This document shows, in pieces, positions 26,027 to 34,789 of a DNA stretch of 64,000 bases. Source of the DNA: Winogradskyella ouciana (GTDB lineage Bacteria > Bacteroidota > Bacteroidia > Flavobacteriales > Flavobacteriaceae); the NCBI RefSeq assembly GCF_009709615.1, contig NZ_WJYA01000006.1, positions 248,001-312,000 of the forward strand, written 5' to 3'. The first letter of the stretch is position 1; each line of letters starts with the position of its first letter. Made by a program: the position numbers and the translations under genes. The notes beneath the pieces are model-generated. The model did no database searches. It was not told the origin of the DNA and saw nothing but the letters and a program-made list of their open reading frames with translations.

Positions 26027-27476
26027 AGTCTTCAAACATTAGATTTTCAATTGGAGACTTTAGTTCTTTAGCACTAATTTCTTCAAGAATAGGAAAATCT
26101 ATATTTCTATTAAAAGATCGATCTCCATTTGTAATGTCAGCTATAGCTGCAGCCAATAATGGTTCAGAAATCATACCTAAAGTTCCAAAAGTGCTTGGTG
26201 TTTCAACTATGTTAACATCTGGAGTTAACCCGTTTGTAGGTACTAAACCATCATTAACATTTGTAGAATTAGCAATAAGCGGAATTAGAGCGTAATTATG
26301 ATTTCCATTAACATTGTTGCCATCAAACTCTTGTGAGTCAAATACAAGACGATTGGCTTGTGTTTTTCCTGCTGTCATATCACCAATATGCACAACTTCT
26401 ATATAAGGTCTTAAACTGTTGATGATGAGTTCGCTTGCTGAGGCAGAACTTGATGATGTCAATACATATACTTTATTCAGATTTAAACTATTAATCGACG
26501 TGTTGTCTGACAATGCGTTTGTAAATTCGTAATTTCTATTCTGACTTTGCTGATTGTTATTATAGAATAGTTTTGAAAATACCTGTCCATTAAACTGACC
26601 AGTTACCATACTTGCCAAATGAACGGCTGTTTGTATGTTTCCGCCTCCATTGTACCTTAAATCAATAACCAATTCTTGCACTCCAGCAGCCTGAAACTGA
26701 CCAAAAGCATCATTTAATTCATTATCAAAATTGCTACTAAACCCATTATACATCAAATAACCAACATTAACATTTGTGAGGTTTAAGACTTGAGCAATAT
26801 GGACAGGGTTTTCTGTATAGGCAGCTTTTGTTAAGTCTGTGCTTTCACCATTTAAAGTTATAGTGTCATCATCTGCTTGCGGAGTTCCGTTATTATCATA
26901 GTCAGCAAAATTCAATGTATAAGAGTCCTGCCCTAATAGTGTATTAATATTTGATGTCGTAAGATCTGTTCCATCCACAGCTCTAAAAACCTGACCTCTT
27001 ACCAGGCCTAAATTATCAGCAACACTATTGTTTAAAACTAATGTTATCGCACCAAACACTTCAGTCTGACTTCCAGGGACCAAATACAATCTAAATTCTA
27101 TCCCATTACTAAGCGTTGTGCCTTGTTGGGCATTTATAATATCTAAATAATTTGGTACAATAACAGAGAAAGGATCTAGAGGTTCAAATATTAAAGTCTC
27201 AAAGAGATCTTCTGGAGTGGCAAAACCATTAAGATATTCTGAGTATTCTTCGGTTTTCTCGTATCTATCATCAATACCGTTAATGCCAAATCTATCGTTG
27301 GATAAGTCGGGTACCTGATCGGGTGAATTATACAGATAATAAGCATTCATCCCTTTCCAGACAAAATCATTGATGTCTGAATTTGCAATGGCGTTATCAT
27401 CTAAATCTTCAAAACAGCCTGTTAAAACAAAGGTAAAGGCGCACAGTAGTGCAATAAGACTAAACTTTTTCATCAT
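26025..27476 (-). CDS. S41 family C-terminal processing peptidase, lipoprotein
   Basis: 483 aa. Lipoprotein signal MMKKFSLIALLCAFTFVLTGC (Cys 21). After an N-terminal helical region comes a PDZ-like stretch (about 140-200: GIEFRLYLVPG ... DNLGLVRGQVFRAVDG) and the tail-specific protease domain. That domain has LVIDLRYNGGGNIQTAVHLASM and the nucleophile region LTSSSSASASELIINSLRPY, with the Lys candidate in GDMTAGKTQA. It would be anchored in the envelope. It is convergent with btuB. Confidence 0.9.
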   Translation of the reverse strand: MMKKFSLIALLCAFTFVLTGCFEDLDDNAIANSDINDFVWKGMNAYYLYNSPDQVPDLSNDRFGINGIDDRYEKTEEYSEYLNGFATPEDLFETLIFEPLDPFSVIVPNYLDIINAQQGTTLSNGIEFRLYLVPGSQTEVFGAITLVLNNSVADNLGLVRGQVFRAVDGTDLTTSNINTLLGQDSYTLNFADYDNNGTPQADDDTITLNGESTDLTKAAYTENPVHIAQVLNLTNVNVGYLMYNGFSSNFDNELNDAFGQFQAAGVQELVIDLRYNGGGNIQTAVHLASMVTGQFNGQVFSKLFYNNNQQSQNRNYEFTNALSDNTSINSLNLNKVYVLTSSSSASASELIINSLRPYIEVVHIGDMTAGKTQANRLVFDSQEFDGNNVNGNHNYALIPLIANSTNVNDGLVPTNGLTPDVNIVETPSTFGTLGMISEPLLAAAIADITNGDRSFNRNIDFPILEEISAKELKSPIENLMFED

Positions 27477-27553
27477 TTTCTTTTTTTATAGCGTTTTTTA
27501 CATCTGTCTGTAAAACTCTAAATTTACTTACATTATTATAAATAAAAAAACTT

Positions 27554-27582
27554 TGTAACAAATTGTAATGTGTATCGTCGTA
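27554..27582 (+). promoter_or_regulatory. ECF-type promoter of the sigma-factor operon
   Basis: TGTAAC at 27554-27559, 16 bases, then CGTCGTA at 27576-27582. The AAC at -35 and CGTC at -10 are the classical ECF sigma recognition pattern. The distance to the sigma start (27630) is right for an autoregulated promoter. Confidence 0.65.
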
Positions 27583-27629
27583 GTTATGAAGGCAAGTAAA
27601 ATTGTATTCAACCACCAATCAAAAAAGTA

Positions 27630-28139
27630 ATGAAGCAGGCAGATTTTGTAAGCTTAGTGATGCCATTTAAGGATAAGGTATTCCGTTTGGCAAAACGTTT
27701 ACTGGTTTCTCGTGAAGAAGCCGAGGATGCTACGCAAGAAATATTGCTGAAATTATGGAGAAATAAAGAGAAGATAAGTGAATACAAAAATGTAGAAGCT
27801 TTCTCAATGACAATGACAAAGAATTTTTGTTTGGATCGGTTAAAATCCAAACAGGCACAAAATTTAAAAATCGTTCACAGTAATTATACCAATAATGACT
27901 TGTCATTACAAAAACAAGTAGAAGCTAGAGATAGCGTGGATTGGGTTTCTAAGATTATGGAAGACCTTCCAGAACAACAAAAAATAATAGTGCAGTTAAG
28001 AGATATAGAACAGTATGACTATGCTGAAATAGCGGAAATGCTAGAAATGAACGAAACAGCAGTACGAGTAAATTTATCTAGGGCACGTAAAACAATAAGA
28101 GAAAAATTGACTAATACACATCAATATGGTATTAAATAA
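27630..28139 (+). CDS. ECF RNA polymerase sigma factor
   Basis: 169 aa with region 2 (LVMPFKDKVFRLAKRLLVSREEAEDATQEILLKLWRNKEKI) and region 4 (MEDLPEQQKIIVQLRDIEQYDYAEIAEMLEMNETAVRVNLSRARKTIREKL). It has no extra domains. It is first in an operon with a probable anti-sigma factor (14-base overlap) and two DUF4252 proteins, and is preceded by an ECF-type promoter, which suggests it controls its own operon. Confidence 0.95.
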   Translation: MKQADFVSLVMPFKDKVFRLAKRLLVSREEAEDATQEILLKLWRNKEKISEYKNVEAFSMTMTKNFCLDRLKSKQAQNLKIVHSNYTNNDLSLQKQVEARDSVDWVSKIMEDLPEQQKIIVQLRDIEQYDYAEIAEMLEMNETAVRVNLSRARKTIREKLTNTHQYGIK

Positions 28140-28620
28140 TATAGAAAAACTATTAGAAAAGTATAACAATGCTGAGACATCGTTAGCCGAAGAAGCACAA
28201 CTGAGAGCTTATTTTGAGAGTGATGATGTAGCACCACATTTAGAACATTACAAACCAATGTTCCTATACTTTTCGCAATCGCAACAAGAGCAGTACACAA
28301 AAGACGTTCCATTAAAACCTAAGAGAACAAAATTGTATCAATGGATTTCTGTCGCAGCAGTTGCCGTTCTTTTGCTTGGTTTTATTGTTCCGCGAGTTTG
28401 GGATAACGAACCAAAAACTTTGGCAGATTATCCGCCAGAGGAACAACAAATGTATTTAGAGGCTAAAGCGGCTTTGGCGATGCTCTCGGATAATTTCAGT
28501 GATGGAACCTCGAGTATCAATGCACTAGACTTAGCTTCTGAAAACTTTAATGTAGGCTTAAATAAAGCAAGCCACATTACAGAATTTAGTGAAACAACAA
28601 ACAAATTATTAAAGAATTAA
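28126..28620 (+). CDS. Putative anti-sigma factor, single-pass membrane protein
   Basis: 164 aa: a cytoplasmic helical part (MVLNNIEKLLEKYNNAETSLAEEAQLRAYFES), one membrane helix at about residues 67-85 (ISVAAVAVLLLGFIVPRV) and a periplasmic tail. Its start overlaps the sigma gene by 14 bases. Position and topology match anti-sigma partners of Bacteroidota ECF factors, though no zinc-anchor HxxxCxxC motif is seen. Confidence 0.75.
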   Translation: MVLNNIEKLLEKYNNAETSLAEEAQLRAYFESDDVAPHLEHYKPMFLYFSQSQQEQYTKDVPLKPKRTKLYQWISVAAVAVLLLGFIVPRVWDNEPKTLADYPPEEQQMYLEAKAALAMLSDNFSDGTSSINALDLASENFNVGLNKASHITEFSETTNKLLKN

Positions 28621-28644
28621 AACAAAAATTAAAAACAGGAAATC

Positions 28645-29217
28645 ATGAAAAAATTAGTAATTATAGCAGCGGTAATGCTTACATCAATGACCTCATTCAG
28701 TCAGAGTGTTTTTGACAGATTTGAAGATTTAGAAGGTGTAACTTCGGTTATCTTAAATCAGAAAATGTTCAAAATGTTAGCGACTATGGGTATAGATATG
28801 GATGACCCAGAAATGAAGGAATATGCTGAGATGGCAGCAAGCATTACAGGATTTAAAGTGTTTACTACAGGAGACGAAAGTATCTCGGCAGATATGAAGG
28901 CTACCGTAGATAAGTATTTAAAATCGTCTGACTTAGAAGAGTTAATGCGTATTAAGGATGGTGAACAAACCGTTAAGTTTTACGTAAAAGAAGGTAAGGA
29001 TGAAAACCATGTAAAGGAATTATTGATGTTTATTTCTGGTCTTAAGGAAATGACTAAAGGTGAGAATATAGAAATCAATGGCGAAAAGCGTGAGTTTGAA
29101 ACTGTAATTATGACCTTAACTGGTGATATAGATTTGAGACAGATTTCAAAAATCACAAATCAAATGGATTTTCCAGGTGGAGAGCAGTTAAAGAAAGCTG
29201 GCGAAAAGAATGACTAA
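28645..29217 (+). CDS. DUF4252 domain secreted protein
   Basis: 190 aa with a signal peptide (MKKLVIIAAVMLTSMTSFSQ). DUF4252 features include SVFDRFEDLEGVTSVILNQKMFKML at the start and LMRIKDGEQTVKFYVKEGKDENHVKELLMFISGL. Family function is unknown. It is common next to ECF sigma genes in Flavobacteria. No lipobox Cys is present, so it is probably periplasmic. Confidence 0.82.
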   Translation: MKKLVIIAAVMLTSMTSFSQSVFDRFEDLEGVTSVILNQKMFKMLATMGIDMDDPEMKEYAEMAASITGFKVFTTGDESISADMKATVDKYLKSSDLEELMRIKDGEQTVKFYVKEGKDENHVKELLMFISGLKEMTKGENIEINGEKREFETVIMTLTGDIDLRQISKITNQMDFPGGEQLKKAGEKND

Positions 29218-29224
29218 TAAAATT

Positions 29225-29770
29225 ATGATACAATCAATCAAAAAATCAATGGTATTGTTGCTTTTGGCTGTGGCTTTTACAAGCTGCAACCAAGGGCCAA
29301 CATTGCAAACCTATTTTGTGGATAATGAGCTAAAACCAGGTTTTATATCTGGTGACATACCTGCAAGTTTTATCGATGTTGAAAAAGTAGAACTCACAGA
29401 TGAGCAAAAAGAAGCTTATGAGTCTGTTGACAAACTTAATATTTTAGCTTTTACCCTTGGGGAAGATAATAAGGAGGAGTATAAAGTAGAGCTAGAAAAA
29501 GTTAAAGCTATTTTAAAGGACTCAAAATATCAGGAACTGATGCGAGGTGGCAACACTAAGGATGGTAAGTTTATGGTGAAGTTTATAGGTGATGTAGAGA
29601 ATATAGATGAGCTTATTGTCTTTGGAAATGCTAACGATAAAGGTTTTGTCGTAGCAAGAGTTTTAGGTGATGATATGAATGCTGGTAAGTTAATGTCCTT
29701 GCAATCCGTATTGAAAGACATGAACTTTGATGACAGTAACTTAAATGGAATAAAACACTTTTTTAAATAA
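29225..29770 (+). CDS. DUF4252-like lipoprotein
   Basis: About 181 aa from ATG 29225 (MIQSIKKSMVLLLLAVAFTSC, lipid Cys at 21). An ATG at 29210 would overlap the previous gene by 8 bases and lengthen the n-region. The mature part is a divergent DUF4252 paralogue (LMRGGNTKDGKFMVKFIGDVENIDELIVFGNANDKGFVVARVLGDDMNAGKLMSL). It is the last gene of the sigma operon. Confidence 0.8.
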   Translation: MIQSIKKSMVLLLLAVAFTSCNQGPTLQTYFVDNELKPGFISGDIPASFIDVEKVELTDEQKEAYESVDKLNILAFTLGEDNKEEYKVELEKVKAILKDSKYQELMRGGNTKDGKFMVKFIGDVENIDELIVFGNANDKGFVVARVLGDDMNAGKLMSLQSVLKDMNFDDSNLNGIKHFFK

Positions 29771-29801
29771 ACTGACAATATTTATTTAAAATGTTAATGC
29801 G

Positions 29802-29838
29802 AATCGTCTTGGGGAATTTCTTCAGGACGATTTTTTTT
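29802..29838 (+). terminator. Terminator of the ECF operon
   Basis: AATCGTCTTGGGGAA and TTCTTCAGGACGATT form a 15-bp stem with G-U pairs, followed by eight Ts. It overlaps the end of the convergent small membrane protein gene. Confidence 0.8.
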
Positions 29839-30022
29839 TATCATTATTCTTAAGGGCATGGATGAGTGCAATAACTAGCAAAACCGCAAAACCTGTAAAT
29901 AATAAGGCTTTCATTATAAAATAATCTAGAACATCAAATAAGCCAGCTACAAAAAAACCAATACTAACAAAAGCAACGACGCTAAGTGCTATGGAATTTC
30001 TATTTATTGGAAATAACTTCAT
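29822..30022 (-). CDS. Small two-helix membrane protein downstream of purB
   Basis: 66 aa with two membrane helices (SIALSVVAFVSIGFFVAGLF and ALLFTGFAVLLVIALIHAL) and a polar, lysine-rich end. It overlaps the purB stop by 4 bases (ATGA type), so translation is coupled. Family not recognised. Confidence 0.6.
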   Translation of the reverse strand: MKLFPINRNSIALSVVAFVSIGFFVAGLFDVLDYFIMKALLFTGFAVLLVIALIHALKNNDKKKSS

Positions 30023-31362
30023 ATACCCGTATAATTACTTGGTGTAATTCTTTTGAGTTCAGATTTAATGGCATCCGAAACCTCTAATGTATCAATAAAA
30101 TTTGAAATGGATTTTTGTGTAATGGCTTCATTGGTTCTCGTCAACCCTTTTAACGCTTCATAAGGATTTGGATAACCTTCACGCCTTAATATTGTTTGAA
30201 TCGCTTCAGCCACTACAGCCCAATTGTTTTCAAGATCTTGTACAAATTTAGCCTCGTTCAACAATAACTTGCCCAAACCTTTTAAAGTGGATTTAAAACC
30301 AATAAGGGTATGGCCAAAAGGTACACCAACGTTTCTTAACACTGTACTGTCAGTAAGGTCGCGCTGTAATCTCGATATCGGTAATTTTGCTGATAAATGC
30401 TCAAAAATAGCATTGGCAATACCTAAGTTGCCTTCGCTGTTTTCAAAATCTATTGGGTTTACTTTATGAGGCATAGCAGAACTGCCCACTTCACCTTTTT
30501 TGATTTTTTGCTTAAAGTAATCCATGGATACGTAGGTCCAAATGTCTCTATCTAAATCTATGATAATGGTGTTGATGCGCTTTAAGGCATCAAACAAAGC
30601 TGCAGCATGGTCATAATGTTCAATTTGAGTTGTTGGGAACGAATGCTGTAAACCTAATTTCTCCTGAACGAATTTTGTTCCGAAGGCTTTCCAGTCAATA
30701 TTTGGATAAGCTACTTTATGCGCATTAAAGTTTCCGGTGGCACCACCAAATTTTGCAGCACTTGGTACATCATTCAATAAATTAAATTGTTCCTTTAGTC
30801 TTACTGCAAAAACCTCAATTTCTTTACCCAATCGTGTTGGTGACGCTGGTTGTCCATGTGTTCTTGCCAACATTGGTATATCTGACCATTCTTTGGCTAA
30901 AGCTTCAATTTTCTCTAATAATGTATGGTATTCCGGAACATAGACATCATTCATAGCTTCCTTAATACTTAGAGGAATAGCTGTGTTATTAATGTCTTGA
31001 GATGTCAATCCGAAGTGGATAAATTCTTTATAATCCGCTAAATCCAAGGCGTCAAATTTCTCTTTTATAAAGTATTCAACCGCCTTTACATCATGATTGG
31101 TAACCTTTTCAATTTCTTTAATCGCTGAAGCATCAACAGGTGTAAAATTCTTATAAATAGCCCTTAAGTCATCAAAAACAGAATGCGAAACAGACTCTAG
31201 TTGAGGTAGTGGCAATTCGCACAAAGCGATAAAATATTCAATCTCTACTAAAACACGATATTTAATCAATGCTTCTTCAGAAAAATAGTTGCCTAAAGCT
31301 TCTACTTTAGATCTATATCTGCCATCTATTGGTGAAATTGCGCTAAGTGCCGTAAGTGCCAT
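30019..31362 (-). CDS. purB: Adenylosuccinate lyase
   Basis: 447 aa. Fumarase/aspartase superfamily signature GSSAMPHKVNPIDFEN at about 280-295. PurB-type features are LSPIDGRYRSKV-like ISPIDGRYRSKVEALGNYFSE at the start, THGQPASPTRLGKE and LTSQDINNTA. It catalyses the two lyase steps in purine synthesis (SAICAR to AICAR, adenylosuccinate to AMP). It is cytoplasmic. Confidence 0.96.
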   Translation of the reverse strand: MALTALSAISPIDGRYRSKVEALGNYFSEEALIKYRVLVEIEYFIALCELPLPQLESVSHSVFDDLRAIYKNFTPVDASAIKEIEKVTNHDVKAVEYFIKEKFDALDLADYKEFIHFGLTSQDINNTAIPLSIKEAMNDVYVPEYHTLLEKIEALAKEWSDIPMLARTHGQPASPTRLGKEIEVFAVRLKEQFNLLNDVPSAAKFGGATGNFNAHKVAYPNIDWKAFGTKFVQEKLGLQHSFPTTQIEHYDHAAALFDALKRINTIIIDLDRDIWTYVSMDYFKQKIKKGEVGSSAMPHKVNPIDFENSEGNLGIANAIFEHLSAKLPISRLQRDLTDSTVLRNVGVPFGHTLIGFKSTLKGLGKLLLNEAKFVQDLENNWAVVAEAIQTILRREGYPNPYEALKGLTRTNEAITQKSISNFIDTLEVSDAIKSELKRITPSNYTGI

Positions 31363-31398
31363 TTGAGTTGGTTTTTTGAAGCGTCAAAGATAGCAAAG

Positions 31399-31425
31399 TT
31401 AGCTAGAAGCACGAAGCGTGGAGTC
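31399..31425 (+). repeat. GAAG-type interspersed repeat (copy 4)
   Basis: TTAGCTAGAAGCACGAAGCG followed by TGGAGTC lies upstream of purB. It shares AGAAGCACGAAGC with the copy at 2034-2061 (opposite strand). Confidence 0.5.
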
Positions 31426-31437
31426 ATAAGTTTTTGT

Positions 31438-31457
31438 AATTTGGTATTTAGTTTTTG
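31438..31457 (+). repeat. 20-bp exact repeat AATTTGGTATTTAGTTTTTG (copy 1)
   Basis: Identical to 46611-46630. This copy reaches into the last codons and stop of the HEAT-like gene. Confidence 0.7.
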
Positions 31458-32017
31458 GGTTTTATTTTTTTTAGGATATGTCTTGCTCTTGCTTTAAATC
31501 CTGAACTTTGCATCTGAAAGTCACGCTCTAAGATCATTGCTAATTCTGGATGAATCCAATCATATTCATTACCGAGTAGATACAAAGAGTTCATGGAATA
31601 GGCTTTGGGTGCAATTTTTTCGTCGTTAATCATCCAATCAAAACAGGCTTCAACAATTTTCTCTTTGTGTTGTTCAGTTAGTGCAGATTTAATTTTATTG
31701 TCATGCTTTGAGTAGTAATCTTTAATAAGATATTCACAAACTTTGGCTACTGGTCTAACGGCAGGATCTAAATGTACTTTCGCAATATTTTCCGTAAATA
31801 AATTGAGATGTGGAATAATGGCTTCTAGTTTTTCGCCACACATAAATTCAAAAACCCAGGCGGCTCTGCACGAAATTTTATCATCAACTTCAAAAAGAAT
31901 TTCTAAGAGTGGTTTTACTAGTTGTGGATTGGCAATAACTAGATTTGCATAGTGCAAGCGCTTTTCGCGCGAATGATTCACGTAGTTAAGTTCATTATAT
32001 AGTTGGTCTTTCGTCAA
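31448..32017 (-). CDS. HEAT-repeat-like protein
   Basis: 189 aa, all-helical, no signal peptide. Paired helices such as REKRLHYANLVIANPQLVKPLLEILFEVDDKISCRAAWVFEFMCG and LEAIIPHLNLFTENIAKVHLDPAVRPVAKVCEYLIKDYY look like HEAT repeats. Database entries for this family are sometimes labelled adenylosuccinate lyase because of its position beside purB, but no lyase motifs exist. The C-terminus (IKPKN) is encoded within an interspersed repeat. Confidence 0.65.
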   Translation of the reverse strand: MTKDQLYNELNYVNHSREKRLHYANLVIANPQLVKPLLEILFEVDDKISCRAAWVFEFMCGEKLEAIIPHLNLFTENIAKVHLDPAVRPVAKVCEYLIKDYYSKHDNKIKSALTEQHKEKIVEACFDWMINDEKIAPKAYSMNSLYLLGNEYDWIHPELAMILERDFQMQSSGFKARARHILKKIKPKN

Positions 32018-32207
32018 AAAAGAAAAAGCTTTTTAGTTTAATTTTGATTAGCTTCGAAGTATAAATTTATCAATTTTACCGCTAAAAAATAGTTTCGGAT
32101 AAAAATGAATTAATTTTATTTAGAATTTATCTAAATAATTTTTATTTCCAGTCATTCGTGTGTAATTTTGTAACATCATACTAATAAAAATAGATACTAA
32201 ACATCAA

Positions 32208-32615
32208 TTGAGCTTAAAGAAAGTTATTTTATCTGCTTTTATTTTAATGGTAATAGGTACCGTATTAGAATTGTATCTTTTGGATCATTATGAAAGTCTT
32301 TCACAACTTATTCCAATACTTTGCACTGGCTTAATTAGTTTAACTGTAATTCTTCTAATTTTTTATAGAACTAGATGGATAAAGAACTTTTTTAAATGGC
32401 TTCTTTTAATTACTGCACTTAGTGGTATTTATGGTTTTTATTTGCACCTGGATGCCAATTTTGAGTTTGAGCGTGATATGAAGCCGACAGCAAATAATTG
32501 GGATCTGTTTATAGAGAGTTTGTCTGGTGCATTACCAGCATTGGCACCTTTTAGTATGGTAGTTTTAGCATTAATTGGATATTCATATTTAATACTTATA
32601 AATCAAAAACAATGA
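32208..32615 (+). CDS. Small membrane protein, unknown
   Basis: 135 aa from a TTG start (the first in-frame candidate; no ATG precedes the first helix). Four hydrophobic segments. Its stop overlaps the start of the helix-hairpin-helix lipoprotein by 4 bases, so the two are coupled. Family not recognised. Confidence 0.6.
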   Translation: MSLKKVILSAFILMVIGTVLELYLLDHYESLSQLIPILCTGLISLTVILLIFYRTRWIKNFFKWLLLITALSGIYGFYLHLDANFEFERDMKPTANNWDLFIESLSGALPALAPFSMVVLALIGYSYLILINQKQ

Positions 32616-33301
32616 AAAATATAACAAAGTTACTCGTAGTATGCGTTTTAATAGGCCTAAGCCTAACATCTTGTAAAAATTCGAATGAAGAAAAACAAGA
32701 AATAAACAACTCAGCAGAAACGACTGAAAAAGAAATGACAAAAGAGACAGAAGCTGAAACTAGTACAGTTTTAAATGCAAATCTTGCTACCGAAGCCGAT
32801 TTGCAGGGATTAGGACTATCTTCAGAAATCGTTTCTCAAATTTTAGAAAAAAGACCTTTTGTTGATATGAAAGATTTGGATGCGATGCTAGAAGGTGAAA
32901 ATAAAGAAGAACTTTATAAAAAAATGTTCGTTCCCTTTAATCTAAATACAACTGCTGAGGCTGATTTTAAGATGATTCCTGGTGTTGGAGATAAAATGGC
33001 GCATGAGTTTGAAGAGTACAGACCATACATTAGCATAAAGCAGTTTAAGAGAGAAATTGGTAAGTACGTAGATGATGAGGAAGTAGAACGCTATTTAAAC
33101 TATGTGTTCGTTCCTGTAGAATTAAACACGGCTTCAGAAGAAGATATTAAGGCACTGCCAGGTGTTGGCAATCGTATGGCGCACGAATTTGAGGAATACA
33201 GACCTTACAAAAACCTGGACCAATTTAGAAAAGAAATCGGGAAATACGTAGATGATAAAGAGCTTAAGCGTCTCGAGCGTTTTGTTTATTTAAAGGATTA
33301 G
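32612..33301 (+). CDS. Lipoprotein with three tandem helix-hairpin-helix (ComEA-like) repeats
   Basis: 229 aa. Signal peptide MKNITKLLVVCVLIGLSLTSC (lipid Cys 21), a Glu/Thr-rich linker to about residue 50, then three related repeats of about 60 residues. Repeats 2 and 3 share LNT.....D.K..PGVG..MAHEFEEYRPY and REIGKYVDD; repeat 1 is divergent (LNANLATEADLQGLGLSSEIVSQILEKRPFVDMKDL). The PGVG hairpins are of the DNA-binding HhH type, yet the protein should be on the envelope side of the membrane. It is coupled to the membrane protein upstream. Confidence 0.8.
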   Translation: MKNITKLLVVCVLIGLSLTSCKNSNEEKQEINNSAETTEKEMTKETEAETSTVLNANLATEADLQGLGLSSEIVSQILEKRPFVDMKDLDAMLEGENKEELYKKMFVPFNLNTTAEADFKMIPGVGDKMAHEFEEYRPYISIKQFKREIGKYVDDEEVERYLNYVFVPVELNTASEEDIKALPGVGNRMAHEFEEYRPYKNLDQFRKEIGKYVDDKELKRLERFVYLKD

Positions 33302-33366
33302 AAAACACATAATGTATTCTACATCTAAATATTTATACACTATTCACTTTAATTTAAAAGGTTGTT

Positions 33367-34602
33367 ATGTCAAATAGCAACCTTTTAATTATTGGTTTTG
33401 TATGGCCAGAGCCCAACAGTTCTGCTGCAGGAAGTCGGATGTTGCAGCTTATAGAGCAGTTTCAAAAGCAAGGTTTTGACATTACATTTGCTTCTGCGGC
33501 AAAACCATCTCAAAACACGTTTAATCTTTCTGGTATTGGTGTTAAAACTCGAGTTATCGTATTAAATGATTCGTCTTTTGATATATTTATTACAGAGTTG
33601 AATCCAGAGGTTGTAATGTTCGACCGCTTTATGACTGAAGAACAATATGGCTGGCGCGTGGCAGAGCATTGCCCAAATGCACTACGAATTTTAGATACCG
33701 AAGATTTCCACGGCTTAAGAAAAGCTAGGGAATTGGCTTTAAAGGATGGAGTGGAAGTGACGGTTGAACATTTGCAAAACGATACTACCAAACGTGAAAT
33801 TGCCAGTATCTACCGATGTGACTTAAGTTTAATGATTTCTGAGGCTGAAATCGAAATTCTGACTGAGCAGTTCAATATTGATACAAACTTAGTACACTAT
33901 TTGCCGTTTTTACTAGACCCAATTTCTAAAGACACTAATACGCAGTTACCAACTTTTGAAGATCGACAACACTACATCACAATCGGTAATTTTTTGCATC
34001 CACCCAATTACGATGCGGTTTTGCATCTAAAGCAAACTATCTGGCCATTGATAAGACGAGAACTACCAAAAGCAGAATTGCATATTTATGGCGCTTACGA
34101 ATCTCAAAAGGTTACACAATTAAATAATGAACAAGAAGGCTTTTTAATTAAAGGCTTTGCCCAAGATGTCAATGAAGTGATGCAAAAATCTACAGTATGT
34201 TTAGCACCATTGCGTTTTGGAGCAGGACTCAAAGGTAAACTCGTTGATGCTATGCAAAATGGTACACCATGTGTTATGTCTAGTATTGCAGCAGAAGGTA
34301 TGTTTGGCGAATTGGAAGCAAATGGATTTATAGAAAATGATGCTAAAGCATTTGCTGAAAAAGCTATTACGTTATACAATGAATCTGAAGTTTGGCAAAA
34401 CAAGCAACAAAATGGTTTTAAAGTAATTAACGAGCGTTTTAATAAAACAGATTTTGAATCTGGTTTTGAAAATAGAATAGATGAGCTTATAAAAAATCTA
34501 AAAAGCCATCGTCAAAATAACTTTATTGGTAATTTGTTGCAACATCAAACTCTGCAAAGTTCTAAGTATATGAGCAAGTGGATTGAGGCTAAGAATAAGT
34601 GA
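33367..34602 (+). CDS. GT-B glycosyltransferase (GT1/GT4 type)
   Basis: 411 aa, no signal peptide. The N-terminus LLIIGFVWPEPNSSAAGSRMLQLIEQFQKQGFDITFASA is a Rossmann start with the Gly/Ser-rich acceptor loop. The C-terminal half shows LHIYGAYESQKV, KGFAQDVNEVMQKSTVCLAPLRFGAGLKGKLVDAMQNGTPCVMSSIAAEGM, the usual donor-binding EX7E-like region of GT4 enzymes. It would act on a surface or capsular glycan. No neighbouring polysaccharide genes, so target unknown. Confidence 0.85.
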   Translation: MSNSNLLIIGFVWPEPNSSAAGSRMLQLIEQFQKQGFDITFASAAKPSQNTFNLSGIGVKTRVIVLNDSSFDIFITELNPEVVMFDRFMTEEQYGWRVAEHCPNALRILDTEDFHGLRKARELALKDGVEVTVEHLQNDTTKREIASIYRCDLSLMISEAEIEILTEQFNIDTNLVHYLPFLLDPISKDTNTQLPTFEDRQHYITIGNFLHPPNYDAVLHLKQTIWPLIRRELPKAELHIYGAYESQKVTQLNNEQEGFLIKGFAQDVNEVMQKSTVCLAPLRFGAGLKGKLVDAMQNGTPCVMSSIAAEGMFGELEANGFIENDAKAFAEKAITLYNESEVWQNKQQNGFKVINERFNKTDFESGFENRIDELIKNLKSHRQNNFIGNLLQHQTLQSSKYMSKWIEAKNK

Positions 34603-34710
34603 TTTTGAGTTTCGTTAATGTCTCTGATAAAAAATCGTTTCAATGTTTTTTATCAAGCGTTAACGAAGTTAGCTGAAAATTTTTACAAAGCCAAGTTTCA
34701 ATAAAACCAT

Positions 34711-34741
34711 TTGCAAAACCCAATAATGTAAAGTATATTTG
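34711..34741 (+). promoter_or_regulatory. Promoter of the membrane protein/XRE pair
   Basis: TTG 34711-34713, 20 bases, TATATTTG 34734-34741; start of transcription near 34748. A second TATATTTGTCA copy lies at 34776-34786, 4 bases before the ATG, and has no matching TTG. Between them is the palindrome AGTAAAA-ATAA-TTTTACT (34748-34765). The palindrome lies just where the transcript starts and could be an operator. Confidence 0.65.
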
Positions 34742-34789
34742 TCATATAGTAAAAATAATTTTACTTAATAGAAAATATATTTGTCAATT

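Noticed and set aside
34781..34789. TTG as start of the membrane protein before the XRE gene
   Set aside because: This TTG is the end of a TATATTTG element; the ATG at 34790 is a better start.
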